Source: JAVWMQ01 sp036646055 (GTDB lineage: Bacteria; Bacillota; Clostridia; Peptostreptococcales; Anaerovoracaceae). From it: a stretch of 64,000 nt of DNA. Each line of letters opens with the position of its first letter. The first letter of the stretch is position 1. Shown piece after piece: positions 25,718-34,583 of this stretch. The stretch covers positions 393,221-457,220 of the forward strand of contig JAVXMY010000001.1 of NCBI GenBank assembly GCA_036646055.1, in the 5' to 3' direction. Below the pieces are notes generated by a model. The model ran no database searches. It worked only from the letters and a program-made list of their open reading frames with translations, and had not been told where the DNA came from. The position numbers and the translations under genes were made by a program.

Positions 25718-27471
25718 TAGAATCCACCTCCATCATGCTTCTTAACTGCAATGCTGGCGTTTTGCCTAGTATCTGCCGCTTTTAGGAATGCAAGAAGACC
25801 CCAAGATGCAATCATACTAGTTCCACCATTTGATACAAATGGGAAGGTAACACCTGTTAAAGGCAATAAATCTACTGATCCAAAGACATTTAAAATTGTC
25901 TGGAAAATCAGCAAGGTTGTAGCTGCGCAAGCTCCAATTGTATAAAAGGAACTTCTGCCCGCTTGAATGCTTCTAACTGCAAAGATTCCAAGAGTTACAA
26001 TAGATGCAACTGCAAGTAGTCCAATAATTAAGCCCCATTCTTCTGACAAGATTCCAAAGACTAAGTCTGTATCGGCAGCTGCCACATTGTGAAGCCAACC
26101 GTCTCCAGCTCCAACTCCAAGAAGTCCTCCACTAGCTCCAGCGGACATAGTTCTAGTCTGCTGATAGCCACCGGCATCGGCATATTCCCAAGCATGAAGC
26201 CATGTACTAAATCTTCCTAAAATATATGGTTTAAATCTTAGAACCATTAAGCCTCCAAGGCCTGCTGCTCCAACGATTAAAATAAGCTTACTAAATTCTC
26301 CGCTTCTCATAAATGAAATTACAAGGAAGGTTACGAAGTAAATTGCCGCTGTACCAAAGTCACCCATTAAAGCCAGGCATCCTAAACAATATATTGAAAA
26401 GAACATAAATAGTCCTAAGTTTTTCTTTTCGAATAGTTCGTCAAGGGTAGCAGCTCCAACGAAAATAAATGCAATTTTAACTAGTTCAGAAGGCTGGATT
26501 GAAAATCCTCCAATTCTAACCCAGTTGGCCGCACCGTATTTGGTAGTACCAAATACAACATTAACTAGTAGCAATAAAACGCTTAGAACCACAAGGATTC
26601 TTCTAGTTTTCATGGCTCTATTTAAATCTCTAAGATACCAACAAAGTAAAATAAAAAGTCCAATACCCATTAGAACAGTTAAAAACTGCTTCATTATTTC
26701 CTCAGGTGCAGAAGTCGCCGTAACGGCAAGGCCTAAGGTGGATAAGAAAAAGGCTATGCTTTCCATTTCGAAGGCGGTTCTACCAGATGCTCTAACTGCA
26801 GTTGAATAAATCCACATAGTTGCCCCAAGCAAAATAAATGCTATTGGCACTGTTATTGGAAGCTTATCTCCTCTAGAAATTATTAACTGGATAATCAGCA
26901 TTACCTGGAATAATGTAAGAGCAATTAAAGAAGACCAAGGTTTAAAAGTTTTAGTCCTTCGTTTTCTAAGTGCTTCGTTTTTCTTTTTTTCTTCTAGACT
27001 GGCAGGCACAAATGTGCAGTCTGCTCCAGCCAAAGTTAGTGTGTCTCCTGGCATTACCATAGTTGGTTTAAAAACATTGTTACCATGAAGTACAGAACCG
27101 CCTTTGGAACCTAAGTCGTTATATTTCCAATTACCTCTTGAATCTCTAACTAAGGTACCATGGTTTCTTGACACTGTCATAAAATCCACGTCCACATCGG
27201 CGCCTTTACCTCTACCAATTACGTTTTCCCAGTGCATTAGTGGTGCATTTCGTCCATCTGGCAAAGTTAAATACCCCCAAATTTCTGAAGGGTTTTCAGT
27301 ATTAAGTAGTGATCTAATTGCACGAAGCAAAATATAAATTGCAAGTACAACAAAAATCCATCTAGCAACAGTAGTATATAAAGTACCTATTGCCGGATAG
27401 CTATGAAACAAGTCCGATATGGATTTCATAAGTGGGGCCGCAGCCTCCACAAAAGGGTCTAAAATTCCCAT
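25717..27471 (-). CDS. FHA domain fused to an FtsW/RodA/SpoVE (SEDS) protein
   Basis: 584 residues from the ATG at 27471 (GGAGG eight bases upstream; an ATG six bases earlier is too close to it). An N-terminal membrane helix is followed by a forkhead-associated domain (about residues 75-150, with GRGKGADVDVDFMTVSRNHG and NDLGSKGGS). About ten membrane helices with SEDS motifs follow (GGFSIQPSELVKIAFI, GDFGTAAIYF, LPLTGVTFPFVSNGGTSMI). SEDS proteins polymerise glycan strands. The FHA domain binds phosphothreonine, so a Ser/Thr kinase could control wall growth through it. No kinase gene is in the window. Confidence 0.9.
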   Translation of the reverse strand: MGILDPFVEAAAPLMKSISDLFHSYPAIGTLYTTVARWIFVVLAIYILLRAIRSLLNTENPSEIWGYLTLPDGRNAPLMHWENVIGRGKGADVDVDFMTVSRNHGTLVRDSRGNWKYNDLGSKGGSVLHGNNVFKPTMVMPGDTLTLAGADCTFVPASLEEKKKNEALRKRRTKTFKPWSSLIALTLFQVMLIIQLIISRGDKLPITVPIAFILLGATMWIYSTAVRASGRTAFEMESIAFFLSTLGLAVTATSAPEEIMKQFLTVLMGIGLFILLCWYLRDLNRAMKTRRILVVLSVLLLLVNVVFGTTKYGAANWVRIGGFSIQPSELVKIAFIFVGAATLDELFEKKNLGLFMFFSIYCLGCLALMGDFGTAAIYFVTFLVISFMRSGEFSKLILIVGAAGLGGLMVLRFKPYILGRFSTWLHAWEYADAGGYQQTRTMSAGASGGLLGVGAGDGWLHNVAAADTDLVFGILSEEWGLIIGLLAVASIVTLGIFAVRSIQAGRSSFYTIGACAATTLLIFQTILNVFGSVDLLPLTGVTFPFVSNGGTSMIASWGLLAFLKAADTRQNASIAVKKHDGGGF

Positions 27472-27604
27472 AAACATTACCTCCGATAATTAATTATATC
27501 ACAAAAACAGCGATTTTCGCCGACTTAATTCCTATTATTACAATATCTTAATAATATTTTTTTGCTCATTTCCCAGTTAAAACTCCAATTATCTAGGCTA
27601 TATA

Positions 27605-27631
27605 TTGACGCCTTGCCACCTAGCGTATAAT
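27605..27631 (+). promoter_or_regulatory. Promoter of the HI0933-family gene
   Basis: TTGACG (27605-27610) and TATAAT (27626-27631) with a short 15-bp spacer (17 if the overlapping TAATAT is used), 39 bp before the ATG. The RBS AGGAAGGA follows. Confidence 0.6.
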
Positions 27632-27669
27632 ATAGGTAGATAAACAAGTAAACACACAGGAAGGAACAT

Positions 27670-28848
27670 ATGAAATACGATGTAATCATAATTGGAGCCG
27701 GAGCCGCTGGGCTTTTTTGTGCAGCCAATTGCAAAGTTAATAATGGATTAATACTAGATAAGTCCCATAAGCCTGGCCTTAAGCTTTTAATTAGCGGAGC
27801 TGGTCAATGTAACTTCACCCATGGAGGTGACATTAAGGATTTCTTGGATAAGTACGGCCCTAATGGAAAAAAAATCAGAACACCCCTATATAAATTTAAC
27901 AATCAAGGAGTAATGGATTTCTTTACAGAAAACGGTGTTCCTCTAATTGTTCGTGACGATCTAAAGGTGTTTCCAAAATCACTAAAAGCCGCAGACATCA
28001 GAGACTTGCTACTAAAGAAAGCTGCAATGAACGGTTTTTCCCTCAAAAATGACTACCAAGTTACCACTATAAAGCCACAGGACGGTGGGTATCTTGTTAA
28101 CGGAGAGTTTTTGTGTCAAAAGTTGGTAATCGGAACAGGTGGCGCTTCTTTTCCTCAGACTGGTTCAGATGGTCAAATTAGTTCAGCCCTTGTTAATCTA
28201 GGTCTTGACATGGTTCCCCAAAAGCCGGCTTTGACGCCTATTAGTGTGGAAAACTATAATTTAACCCAACTTTCTGGTCTTTCTTTTGATAGTAAAATCA
28301 CTCTGACCAAACAAGGTCAGAAACCAATTGTGGAATCAGGAGACCTGCTCCTAACCCACAGAAACCTGTCCGGCCCAGCCATTCTAAACCTAAGCAGGTA
28401 CCCAGAGCCGGGAGACAAACTTGAAATTGATTTCGCACCAAATAGACCTGACAAACTTAACTGCGACGGAATTAGCAAAGGAATTGGAAACTATATAGCT
28501 GAAAAAACAGGCCTGCCCAAAAGATTTATTAAACATATTTTGGATCTGGTCCAAGTTGATGAAACAACAAAGGCATCAACAATAAATAAATCCACAATAA
28601 AAAATATTGATGAAATGTTTCATCACATGAGGTTTACCATTAGTGGGACTGGCGGCTTTAAAGAAGCCATGGTAACAGCTGGAGGCGTTGCTTTAAATCA
28701 AGTTTCAATGAAAACCATGGAATCAAAAAAACACCCAGGTCTTCACCTTATTGGGGAAGTCCTAGATGTTGATGGTAACACTGGTGGTTACAATATTCAG
28801 TTTGCTTTTTCTAGCGGTTATATAGCTGCTCAGCATATCTCACTGTAG
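27670..28848 (+). CDS. HI0933/YhiN-family NAD(P)/FAD-dependent flavoprotein
   Basis: 392 residues. The dinucleotide-binding start is DVIIIGAGAAGLFCA, followed by GLILDKSHKPGLKLLISGAGQCNFTHG (family-specific), VIGTGGASFPQTGSDG, and near the C-terminus TVTAGGVALNQV and GEVLDVDGNTGGYNIQFAFSSG. This matches the BaiN/YhiN group, of uncertain substrate; one member reduces bile-acid intermediates. It is one of few plus-strand genes here, and its last 38 bp overlap tail-to-tail with metH. Confidence 0.9.
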   Translation: MKYDVIIIGAGAAGLFCAANCKVNNGLILDKSHKPGLKLLISGAGQCNFTHGGDIKDFLDKYGPNGKKIRTPLYKFNNQGVMDFFTENGVPLIVRDDLKVFPKSLKAADIRDLLLKKAAMNGFSLKNDYQVTTIKPQDGGYLVNGEFLCQKLVIGTGGASFPQTGSDGQISSALVNLGLDMVPQKPALTPISVENYNLTQLSGLSFDSKITLTKQGQKPIVESGDLLLTHRNLSGPAILNLSRYPEPGDKLEIDFAPNRPDKLNCDGISKGIGNYIAEKTGLPKRFIKHILDLVQVDETTKASTINKSTIKNIDEMFHHMRFTISGTGGFKEAMVTAGGVALNQVSMKTMESKKHPGLHLIGEVLDVDGNTGGYNIQFAFSSGYIAAQHISL

Positions 28849-31216
28849 CCATTGCATCCTTGCAATAGCAATCAGCATGGATCATCTTGGCATATTCATC
28901 AGTTAAAACTGCACCGCCAACAACAACCTTACAATCCAAACCTTCAGCTCGAAGAAGTTTAATTGTTTCTTCCATACTTGGAACAGTTGTAGTCATAAGT
29001 GCGCTTAGTCCAACTAGGCGTACTTTTTCTTTTTTTGCAGCAGCTAAAATATCTGTAGCTGCTACGTTTTTGCCTAAATCAATAATATCATAACCGTAGT
29101 TTTCAAGAAGAACCTTAACAATATTCTTGCCAATATCGTGAATATCTCCTTGAACTGTAGCAAGAATAATCTTGCCTTTAGAAGTTTGGCCCCCTTGTCC
29201 AGTTTTGGCTATGGCTAGTTTCACCACAGCAAAGGCTTCCTGGGCAGCTTCGGCACTCATCAAAAGCTGAGGCAAGTAAGTTGTACCCTTCTCAAATCCA
29301 ATCCCTACAATTTCTAAGGCCGGAATAATATGTTTATCAATAATCTCAAGAGGCTCTAAGTCTTTGGCCAAGACCTCCGCTGCCGCCCTGGCATCACCTT
29401 TTAGCCCTGAGACAATGCTGTCCATTAATGTATATTCCTTTAGTTTGGTAGCTCCTGTGTTTTCAGTGTTTTCAAAACGTGCAATATAGTCCAAACAACT
29501 TTCATCAAGTCCTGCCAAGGCTCTAAATGAGTAATATTCGCTCATAATCTTTTCAGAAAAAGGGTTCATAATTGCAGCATCAAGTCCAGCCTGAAGTGCC
29601 ATTGCATAAAAAGTTGCCGTAATATTTTCTCTAGAAGGTAGCCCAAAGGAAACATTTGAAACTCCAAGTGATGTTTTAACTCCCAGTTTTTCCTTAATGA
29701 GTCTAATTGATTCAAGAGTTACAGCCGCCGCATTTTTATCGGCGCTAACTGTTAAAGTTAAAGGATCAACAACTATGTCTTCTGGTCCGATTCCGTACTC
29801 TGCCGCCTTGTCTACGATTTTTTTGGCAACCTGGTATCTGCCTTCTGCAGTTTTAGGAATTCCATTTTCGTCTAATGTTAAGGCAATTAAAACTCCACCA
29901 TACTTCTTGGCAATAGGCAAGACCGCCTCCATTGATTCCGCCTTACCGTTTACCGAATTGATAAATGGCTTTCCGTTATAGTATCTAACTGCTATTTCCA
30001 TAGCCTTGGTATTTGATGTATCGATCATCAAAGGCAAATCCATTACAGATTGTACGTTTTTCATAATATTAAGTAAGGTTTTGACTTCATCAAGTTCCGG
30101 TAAACCTACATTTATGTCCAAAACATGGGCATCCCTGTTTCCTTGGTCTTTAGCTATTTTTAGCACTGTGCCAATGTCATCATTTTTCAAGGCTTCTTTA
30201 AAGATTTTATTTCCTGTTGGATTTATTTTTTCTCCAATTACCACTGGTGAATATTCCTGTCCAATTTTCACACTGTGAGAATATGAGCTAACTCTAGTTA
30301 TTCTCTCACCTTGTGGTTTTTTTAATTCAAAGTTGCTGCAAGCCTTAACCAAAGCCTTAATGTGGTCTGGCGTTGTTCCGCAACAGCCTCCAATTAAACA
30401 TACTCCAGCTTCTACAAAAGATGCTGTTTCTTCTACAAATTCTTCAATTGTTAAGTCGTAAACTGTTTGTCCACCTACTACTTTTGGTAAACCTGCATTT
30501 GGGTTAACTAGCATTGGAAGTCTAGTTGTCTTAACCATTTCCTTTACAAATTCAGCCATTTGATGAGGTCCAAATCCACAGTTAATTCCAAGAGCATCCA
30601 CTCTTAGGCCTTCAAGTAGTGTAACAACAGCTTCAATGTTGGCTCCAGTTAGTAATTGTCCGTTTTCATTTAGCATTACCGATGCAATTATAGGCAGACT
30701 TGTGTTTTCTTTGGCCGCTAAAATTCCAGCCTTAAGTTCGTAAGTGTCTGTCATTGTTTCTATCAAAACTAGGTCAGCACCAGCTTCTTCGGCTGCCATC
30801 CACATTTTTTTGTATCCCTCATATGCCTGGTCAAAGGTCATATCACCTAATGGTTCAAGAAGTCTACCTGTTGTTCCAAGGGAAGCCGCAACATACATTG
30901 GTTTTTCACTATTTAAGGAATCATTTTTTATTTCTTCTATTGACTCCCTAGCCAATGTTACTGCTGCTTTCATCAAGTCAGCTGGATCATACTTAGCATC
31001 TTCCATTTTGGCAGGATTTGCACCAAAGCTATTTGTTTCAATTATATTTGCTCCTGCTTTTAAGTATGATTTATGTATTTCCTTAATTACTTCTGGTTTT
31101 TCAATATTCCAGTATTCTGGAATATATCCTGAAGGCAGTCCACTTTTTTGAAGTAGTGAACCCATTGCTCCATCAAAAAACAGTATTTCTTTTCCTAGTC
31201 TCTTTCTAAACTCCAT
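28811..31216 (-). CDS. metH: Cobalamin-dependent methionine synthase (without activation domain)
   Basis: 801 residues. Domains in order: homocysteine S-methyltransferase (1-300; GINCGFGP and the zinc cysteines of GGCCGTTPDHI), pterin/methyltetrahydrofolate binding (about 320-570; VIGEKINPTGNK, DINVG), B12-binding cap (about 590-680) and B12-binding (about 690-801, with GDIHDIGKN where the His ligates cobalt). The C-terminal AdoMet-dependent reactivation domain of E. coli MetH is absent, as is common in Clostridia. It follows apbE by 9 bp, an unexpected pairing, and I see no cobalamin riboswitch ahead of it. Confidence 0.94.
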   Translation of the reverse strand: MEFRKRLGKEILFFDGAMGSLLQKSGLPSGYIPEYWNIEKPEVIKEIHKSYLKAGANIIETNSFGANPAKMEDAKYDPADLMKAAVTLARESIEEIKNDSLNSEKPMYVAASLGTTGRLLEPLGDMTFDQAYEGYKKMWMAAEEAGADLVLIETMTDTYELKAGILAAKENTSLPIIASVMLNENGQLLTGANIEAVVTLLEGLRVDALGINCGFGPHQMAEFVKEMVKTTRLPMLVNPNAGLPKVVGGQTVYDLTIEEFVEETASFVEAGVCLIGGCCGTTPDHIKALVKACSNFELKKPQGERITRVSSYSHSVKIGQEYSPVVIGEKINPTGNKIFKEALKNDDIGTVLKIAKDQGNRDAHVLDINVGLPELDEVKTLLNIMKNVQSVMDLPLMIDTSNTKAMEIAVRYYNGKPFINSVNGKAESMEAVLPIAKKYGGVLIALTLDENGIPKTAEGRYQVAKKIVDKAAEYGIGPEDIVVDPLTLTVSADKNAAAVTLESIRLIKEKLGVKTSLGVSNVSFGLPSRENITATFYAMALQAGLDAAIMNPFSEKIMSEYYSFRALAGLDESCLDYIARFENTENTGATKLKEYTLMDSIVSGLKGDARAAAEVLAKDLEPLEIIDKHIIPALEIVGIGFEKGTTYLPQLLMSAEAAQEAFAVVKLAIAKTGQGGQTSKGKIILATVQGDIHDIGKNIVKVLLENYGYDIIDLGKNVAATDILAAAKKEKVRLVGLSALMTTTVPSMEETIKLLRAEGLDCKVVVGGAVLTDEYAKMIHADCYCKDAMATVRYAEQLYNR

Positions 31217-31225
31217 CTCTAACCT

Positions 31226-32227
31226 CTATTTCTTTTCCATGTTAAAACCAGCCGATTGGGTGGTTTTGCCCTGGGAATCTATAATCATATACTCGAAACC
31301 TTCTTGCTTTTCAATAAACTTAATTGCTCTTTCCTTGCCTAGTAGCAAACTAGTTGTACTCAAAACATCGCTCATTCCAGAGTTTCCTTTTTTGCTTAAA
31401 ATTGAAATTGCCGTTATGTCAGAATCTACTGGGTACCCAGTTTTAGTGTCCAAAATATGATGATATTTCTTGCCATTTTCCTCAAAAAATCTTTCGTAAG
31501 TTCCCGATGTTACCACTGTTTGGTCTTCCATCTGAACAGCTCCAACGATTTCTTTTCTATCAGAATAAGGTGCTTCAATTCCTATTTTCCAAGGTTTGTC
31601 CCCATCAGTCTTACGTCCAATGGTTACTATATTTCCCCCTAGATTTATGACTGCAGATTTAACCCCCTTGCTTTCAACATATTCTGAAGCTCTGTCTGCA
31701 ATATATCCTTTTGCTGTTGCACCTAAATCAAGCCAGGTGTCAGGGTTTGTCAAGCTTACTTTGTTACCCTGGATTTTAATATTCTTGTATCCAACTGTTG
31801 CTGCTGCTTTTTTGATGTCCTTATCTGCCGGTTTCTTTGGCTCCGGATCACTAAATCCCCAAAGCTCAGTTAATTTACCAACTGTTATATCAAACTCGCC
31901 ATTAGTTTCTTCACTAATTTTGACACCCTGTTTAATAAGTTTAACTGTTTCATCTTTGACTTCAACAGGCTTACCTTTGGCGTGATTGATCTTATAAATA
32001 TCGCTGCTTTCAACTGTTCTGCTTAGTTGGTTTTCTAATTCTCCAATTAATTTGAAGGCCCCGTCAATTATTTCTTCGCCTTGGCTTTTACTTTTATCTA
32101 GTATGTCAATTTGGCAGTTTGTATTCAAATAAAATCCAGTCTTTGATACTGGTTCATTTGACGAACAAGAAACCTGTGTTATAATGACTACTGTACATAA
32201 AATTAATGTTAAAATTTTCTTTCTCAT
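31226..32227 (-). CDS. apbE: FAD:protein FMN transferase (ApbE), lipoprotein
   Basis: 333 residues with a lipoprotein signal ending in ITQVSC. ApbE motifs include FDITVGKLTELWGFSDP, WLDLGATAKGYIADRA, GVKSAVINLGGNIVTIG, and ILDTKTGYPVDSDITAISILSKKGNSGMSDVLSTTSLLLG, which holds the Mg/FAD site. It attaches FMN to Thr/Ser in RnfG and RnfD and similar outward-facing proteins. The Rnf operon begins 6.4 kb away, and the divergent NusG_II gene starts 22 bp from it, so the two share a promoter region. Confidence 0.95.
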   Translation of the reverse strand: MRKKILTLILCTVVIITQVSCSSNEPVSKTGFYLNTNCQIDILDKSKSQGEEIIDGAFKLIGELENQLSRTVESSDIYKINHAKGKPVEVKDETVKLIKQGVKISEETNGEFDITVGKLTELWGFSDPEPKKPADKDIKKAAATVGYKNIKIQGNKVSLTNPDTWLDLGATAKGYIADRASEYVESKGVKSAVINLGGNIVTIGRKTDGDKPWKIGIEAPYSDRKEIVGAVQMEDQTVVTSGTYERFFEENGKKYHHILDTKTGYPVDSDITAISILSKKGNSGMSDVLSTTSLLLGKERAIKFIEKQEGFEYMIIDSQGKTTQSAGFNMEKK

Positions 32228-32248
32228 GTTTCACCTCAAGGAGTATTT

Positions 32249-32614
32249 ATGATTAAAAAAGCTGATATTATTCTCGCTATTTTAATAATTATTATAGGTA
32301 TAGCCAGTTCCATTTATGTTTCCTTTGGAAACAGTGATAAAGGTTCTAAGGCTACTATTTTTGTTAATAATAAAGTTTACGGTACTTATTCTCTTCTAGT
32401 TGATCGTGAGATTACCATTGAAGAAAATGACCATATAAATAAGATTACCATACATAAGGGTAATGTTTCAATGAAATTTTCAAATTGTCATTCACAAGAT
32501 TGCGTTAAGCAGGGTCATATTCATTCCCCTTCTCAAAGTATTATCTGTTTGCCACACAAAATTGTAATTGAAATTCAAGGCGATTCCAAGGATTTAGACG
32601 CTGTTAGCAACTAG
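32249..32614 (+). CDS. NusG domain II-like membrane-anchored protein (EetA-like)
   Basis: 121 residues. One N-terminal membrane helix (DIILAILIIIIGIASSIYVSF) precedes a small beta domain placed outside, with the pattern ATIFVNNKVYGTYSL and a C-terminal cysteine motif (SNCHSQDCVKQGHIHSPSQSIICLPHKIVIEI). This is the NusG_II domain family. Family members occur next to ApbE and Gx-type transporters in Gram-positive flavin-based extracellular electron transfer loci, where I recall them as EetA. Function here is by analogy. Confidence 0.78.
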   Translation: MIKKADIILAILIIIIGIASSIYVSFGNSDKGSKATIFVNNKVYGTYSLLVDREITIEENDHINKITIHKGNVSMKFSNCHSQDCVKQGHIHSPSQSIICLPHKIVIEIQGDSKDLDAVSN

Positions 32615-32716
32615 TTTGACGGTGTGGCTGTTAGTATTAATGGGGCGCCCTTACTTTGGGTATTAATTTGTAGCCCCAAGTTCCATGTTAATTTGATTAA
32701 TATAAGGAGAATTCAA

Positions 32717-33235
32717 ATGAGTTACAAAAATAAAAAAAGAGCCAGCAATGTGGCAACGGCTGCCATTCTTGCTACCTTAGCTCTTATATTCTCATATATA
32801 GAGGTTCTAATTCCTTTTAACTTTGCTATTCCCGGCATTAAGCTTGGAATTGCCAACTTGGTAATTGTCGTTGCCCTATATAAGCTGGATTTCAAATATG
32901 CCTTTCTAATTAACCTTATTCGTATTTTTATTGCTGGCTTCCTCTTTTCAGGAGTCTTCGGGATTTTATACTCCCTGGCCGGCGGAATGCTAAGCCTGTT
33001 AATTATGTATGGCCTCAAAAAAACCGGTTTATTCTCAGTTATCGGAGTAAGTTTCGCAGGTGGCGTAGCCCACAACTTAGGCCAGCTAATAACCGCCGGC
33101 TTAATAGTCCAAAACATGGCTGTATTCCTTTACTTCCCTGTTCTAATATTCTCAGGACTTGTCACTGGAACCCTAATTGGAATTGTAGCACATCTAATCT
33201 TAAATAAGTTACCAAACAAAATTGCCCTAGCCTAA
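32717..33235 (+). CDS. Gx transporter family / HepS1-like membrane protein (EetB-like)
   Basis: 172 residues from the ATG at 32717 (AAGGAGA seven bases upstream; an in-frame ATG 93 bp earlier lacks an RBS). Five or six membrane helices resemble the S-component of ECF importers (IPGIKLGIANLVIVVALY). The family is annotated as heptaprenyl diphosphate synthase component I or Gx transporter. It follows the NusG_II gene by about 100 bp, and the two are commonly paired. It may move a flavin, quinone or precursor, but this is not known. Confidence 0.78.
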   Translation: MSYKNKKRASNVATAAILATLALIFSYIEVLIPFNFAIPGIKLGIANLVIVVALYKLDFKYAFLINLIRIFIAGFLFSGVFGILYSLAGGMLSLLIMYGLKKTGLFSVIGVSFAGGVAHNLGQLITAGLIVQNMAVFLYFPVLIFSGLVTGTLIGIVAHLILNKLPNKIALA

Positions 33236-33503
33236 TTGGCAGGGCAATTTTGCCCTGCGGCGGTGGGATCCGAGGGGTTTGTGGGCGATTCGGCGGCGGT
33301 TTTCTGCTTTCGGCGGCGAGTTGCCTCGAATCGGCGGCGGTTTTCAGCTTTCGGCGGCGGTTTTCGCCTGAATCCGAGGCAGTTTATGGCAATCCTCGGG
33401 CGGTTTTCTGCTTTCGGCGGTGATTTTCGCCTGAATCCGAGGCAGTTTGTGGCAATCCTCGGGCGATTCCGTCTGAAGCCTGGCGATTTTCTGGGAATCT
33501 GCC
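33236..33503. repeat. GC-rich intergenic tandem repeat
   Basis: GC-rich stretch of about 260 bp built from a 63-bp unit beginning CTTTCGGCGG. Full copies begin at 33348 and 33411, and a shorter copy begins near 33306. It is rich in GGCGG and CCGAGG motifs. It directly abuts the 110-bp element at 33504, and its last ~45 bp also occur beside the second element copy. Open frames across it come from the period being a multiple of three. Confidence 0.8.
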
Positions 33504-33613
33504 GCAAAAAGGTACAATTCGCCCTATATTGAATGTAGAATACCCTTCTTCAGGTAACAAATTTTAAAGAAGGGTATTTTTAGTGGATTTTGGGGAAGTG
33601 AGTACCTTTTTGC
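33504..33613 (+). repeat. 110-bp inverted-end repeat element, copy A
   Basis: Bounded by perfect 12-bp inverted ends GCAAAAAGGTAC (33504-33515) and GTACCTTTTTGC (33602-33613). Inside is a perfect 12-bp hairpin AATACCCTTCTT (33539-33550)/AAGAAGGGTATT (33567-33578). A copy of equal length with about 12 mismatches by eye lies in the opposite direction at 46523-46632. It has no coding capacity. A short non-autonomous mobile element or a conserved RNA hairpin are the options. Confidence 0.82.
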
Positions 33614-33689
33614 TGGGTTTATGATCAAATTACTGGTTATATCAACAGATTGCTGGTTTCAACTAAGGTTGACCCCAAGCAAGGGTATC

Positions 33690-33717
33690 AAAAAAACGAC
33701 CTGACGGTCGTTTTTTT
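33690..33717. terminator. Bidirectional terminator downstream of rnfB
   Basis: Stem ACGACC/GGTCGT with loop TGAC, extended by A7 on one side and T7 on the other, 15 bp after the rnfB stop. The 33614-33689 stretch between it and the repeat element shows no gene. Confidence 0.92.
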
Positions 33718-33731
33718 GTGTTCGCTATGAA

Positions 33732-34571
33732 TTAAGCTTCTGCCTTCACTTCAGGTTCAGCTTTCACTACTACTTTTTTTGTTTTTGGAATAACTACGAT
33801 TGCGCCTGTTGGACATTCTTTTGCACAAAGTCCACAGTTCTTACACTTGTCGTAATCAATCTTAGCTAAGTTGCCTTCAACGTGGATAGCGTCAAACTTA
33901 CAAGTGTTTTCACACTTCTTACATCCGATACATCCAGATTTACAAGCTTTCATAACTTTAGCTCCCTTGTCTACTGAGTGACATCTAACTGAAACTCTGT
34001 CATCCTTAGTTAGGATTTCAATTACAGACTTAGGACATGCCTTAGCACAAGCTGCACAGCCTACGCATAGGTCTCTGTCAACGCAAGCAATTCCGTCAAC
34101 AATTTTTAGGGCTCCGAAATCACATGCTGCAACACAATCGCCTAATCCTAGACAACCTTTTGTACAAGCTTTTGCTCCACCAAATAGTGTAGAAGCTTCT
34201 TTACATGTCATGTTCTTACCATATTCTAATACATCTTTAGCAACATTATTGTTACCCTGACACATTACAACTGCCACTGGAGGTGCTCCTGCAGAAGCTT
34301 CAACTCCTAGAAGTTCTCCTAGTCTAGCTGCTAGATCTGCTCCACCAACTGGACATCTTGTAATGCTAGTTTCTTTATCTTCTCCAAAAGCTGCAGCATA
34401 GTCATCGCAACCTGCGAATCCACATGCACCGCAATTAGCTCCTGGAAGTTCTTCTCTTACTTTAGCTACGATTTCGTCTATTGGAACAAACATAATCTTA
34501 GAAGCAACAGTAAGAACGATACCAAAGATTAAACCAATGGCTACAACCAAGATAATTGGTATAATATTCAT
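33732..34571 (-). CDS. rnfB: Rnf complex subunit B (multi-[4Fe-4S] protein)
   Basis: 279 residues. An N-terminal membrane helix is followed by the Fe-S domain CGACGFAGCDDY with its fourth cysteine downstream, then a series of ferredoxin-type motifs including CVGCAACAKACPKS, CIGCKKCENTCKF and CKNCGLCAKECPTG. RnfB is the likely entry point for electrons from ferredoxin. It is the last gene of rnfCDGEAB and is followed by a strong terminator. The Ala/Lys/Glu/Val-rich tail is normal for clostridial RnfB. Confidence 0.96.
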   Translation of the reverse strand: MNIIPIILVVAIGLIFGIVLTVASKIMFVPIDEIVAKVREELPGANCGACGFAGCDDYAAAFGEDKETSITRCPVGGADLAARLGELLGVEASAGAPPVAVVMCQGNNNVAKDVLEYGKNMTCKEASTLFGGAKACTKGCLGLGDCVAACDFGALKIVDGIACVDRDLCVGCAACAKACPKSVIEILTKDDRVSVRCHSVDKGAKVMKACKSGCIGCKKCENTCKFDAIHVEGNLAKIDYDKCKNCGLCAKECPTGAIVVIPKTKKVVVKAEPEVKAEA

Positions 34572-34583
34572 AAGCTGACCTCC

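Noticed and set aside
33232..33507. Open frames on both strands with 21-residue repeats
   Set aside because: The 63-bp repeat period is a multiple of three, which keeps frames open by itself. No RBS and no recognisable protein.
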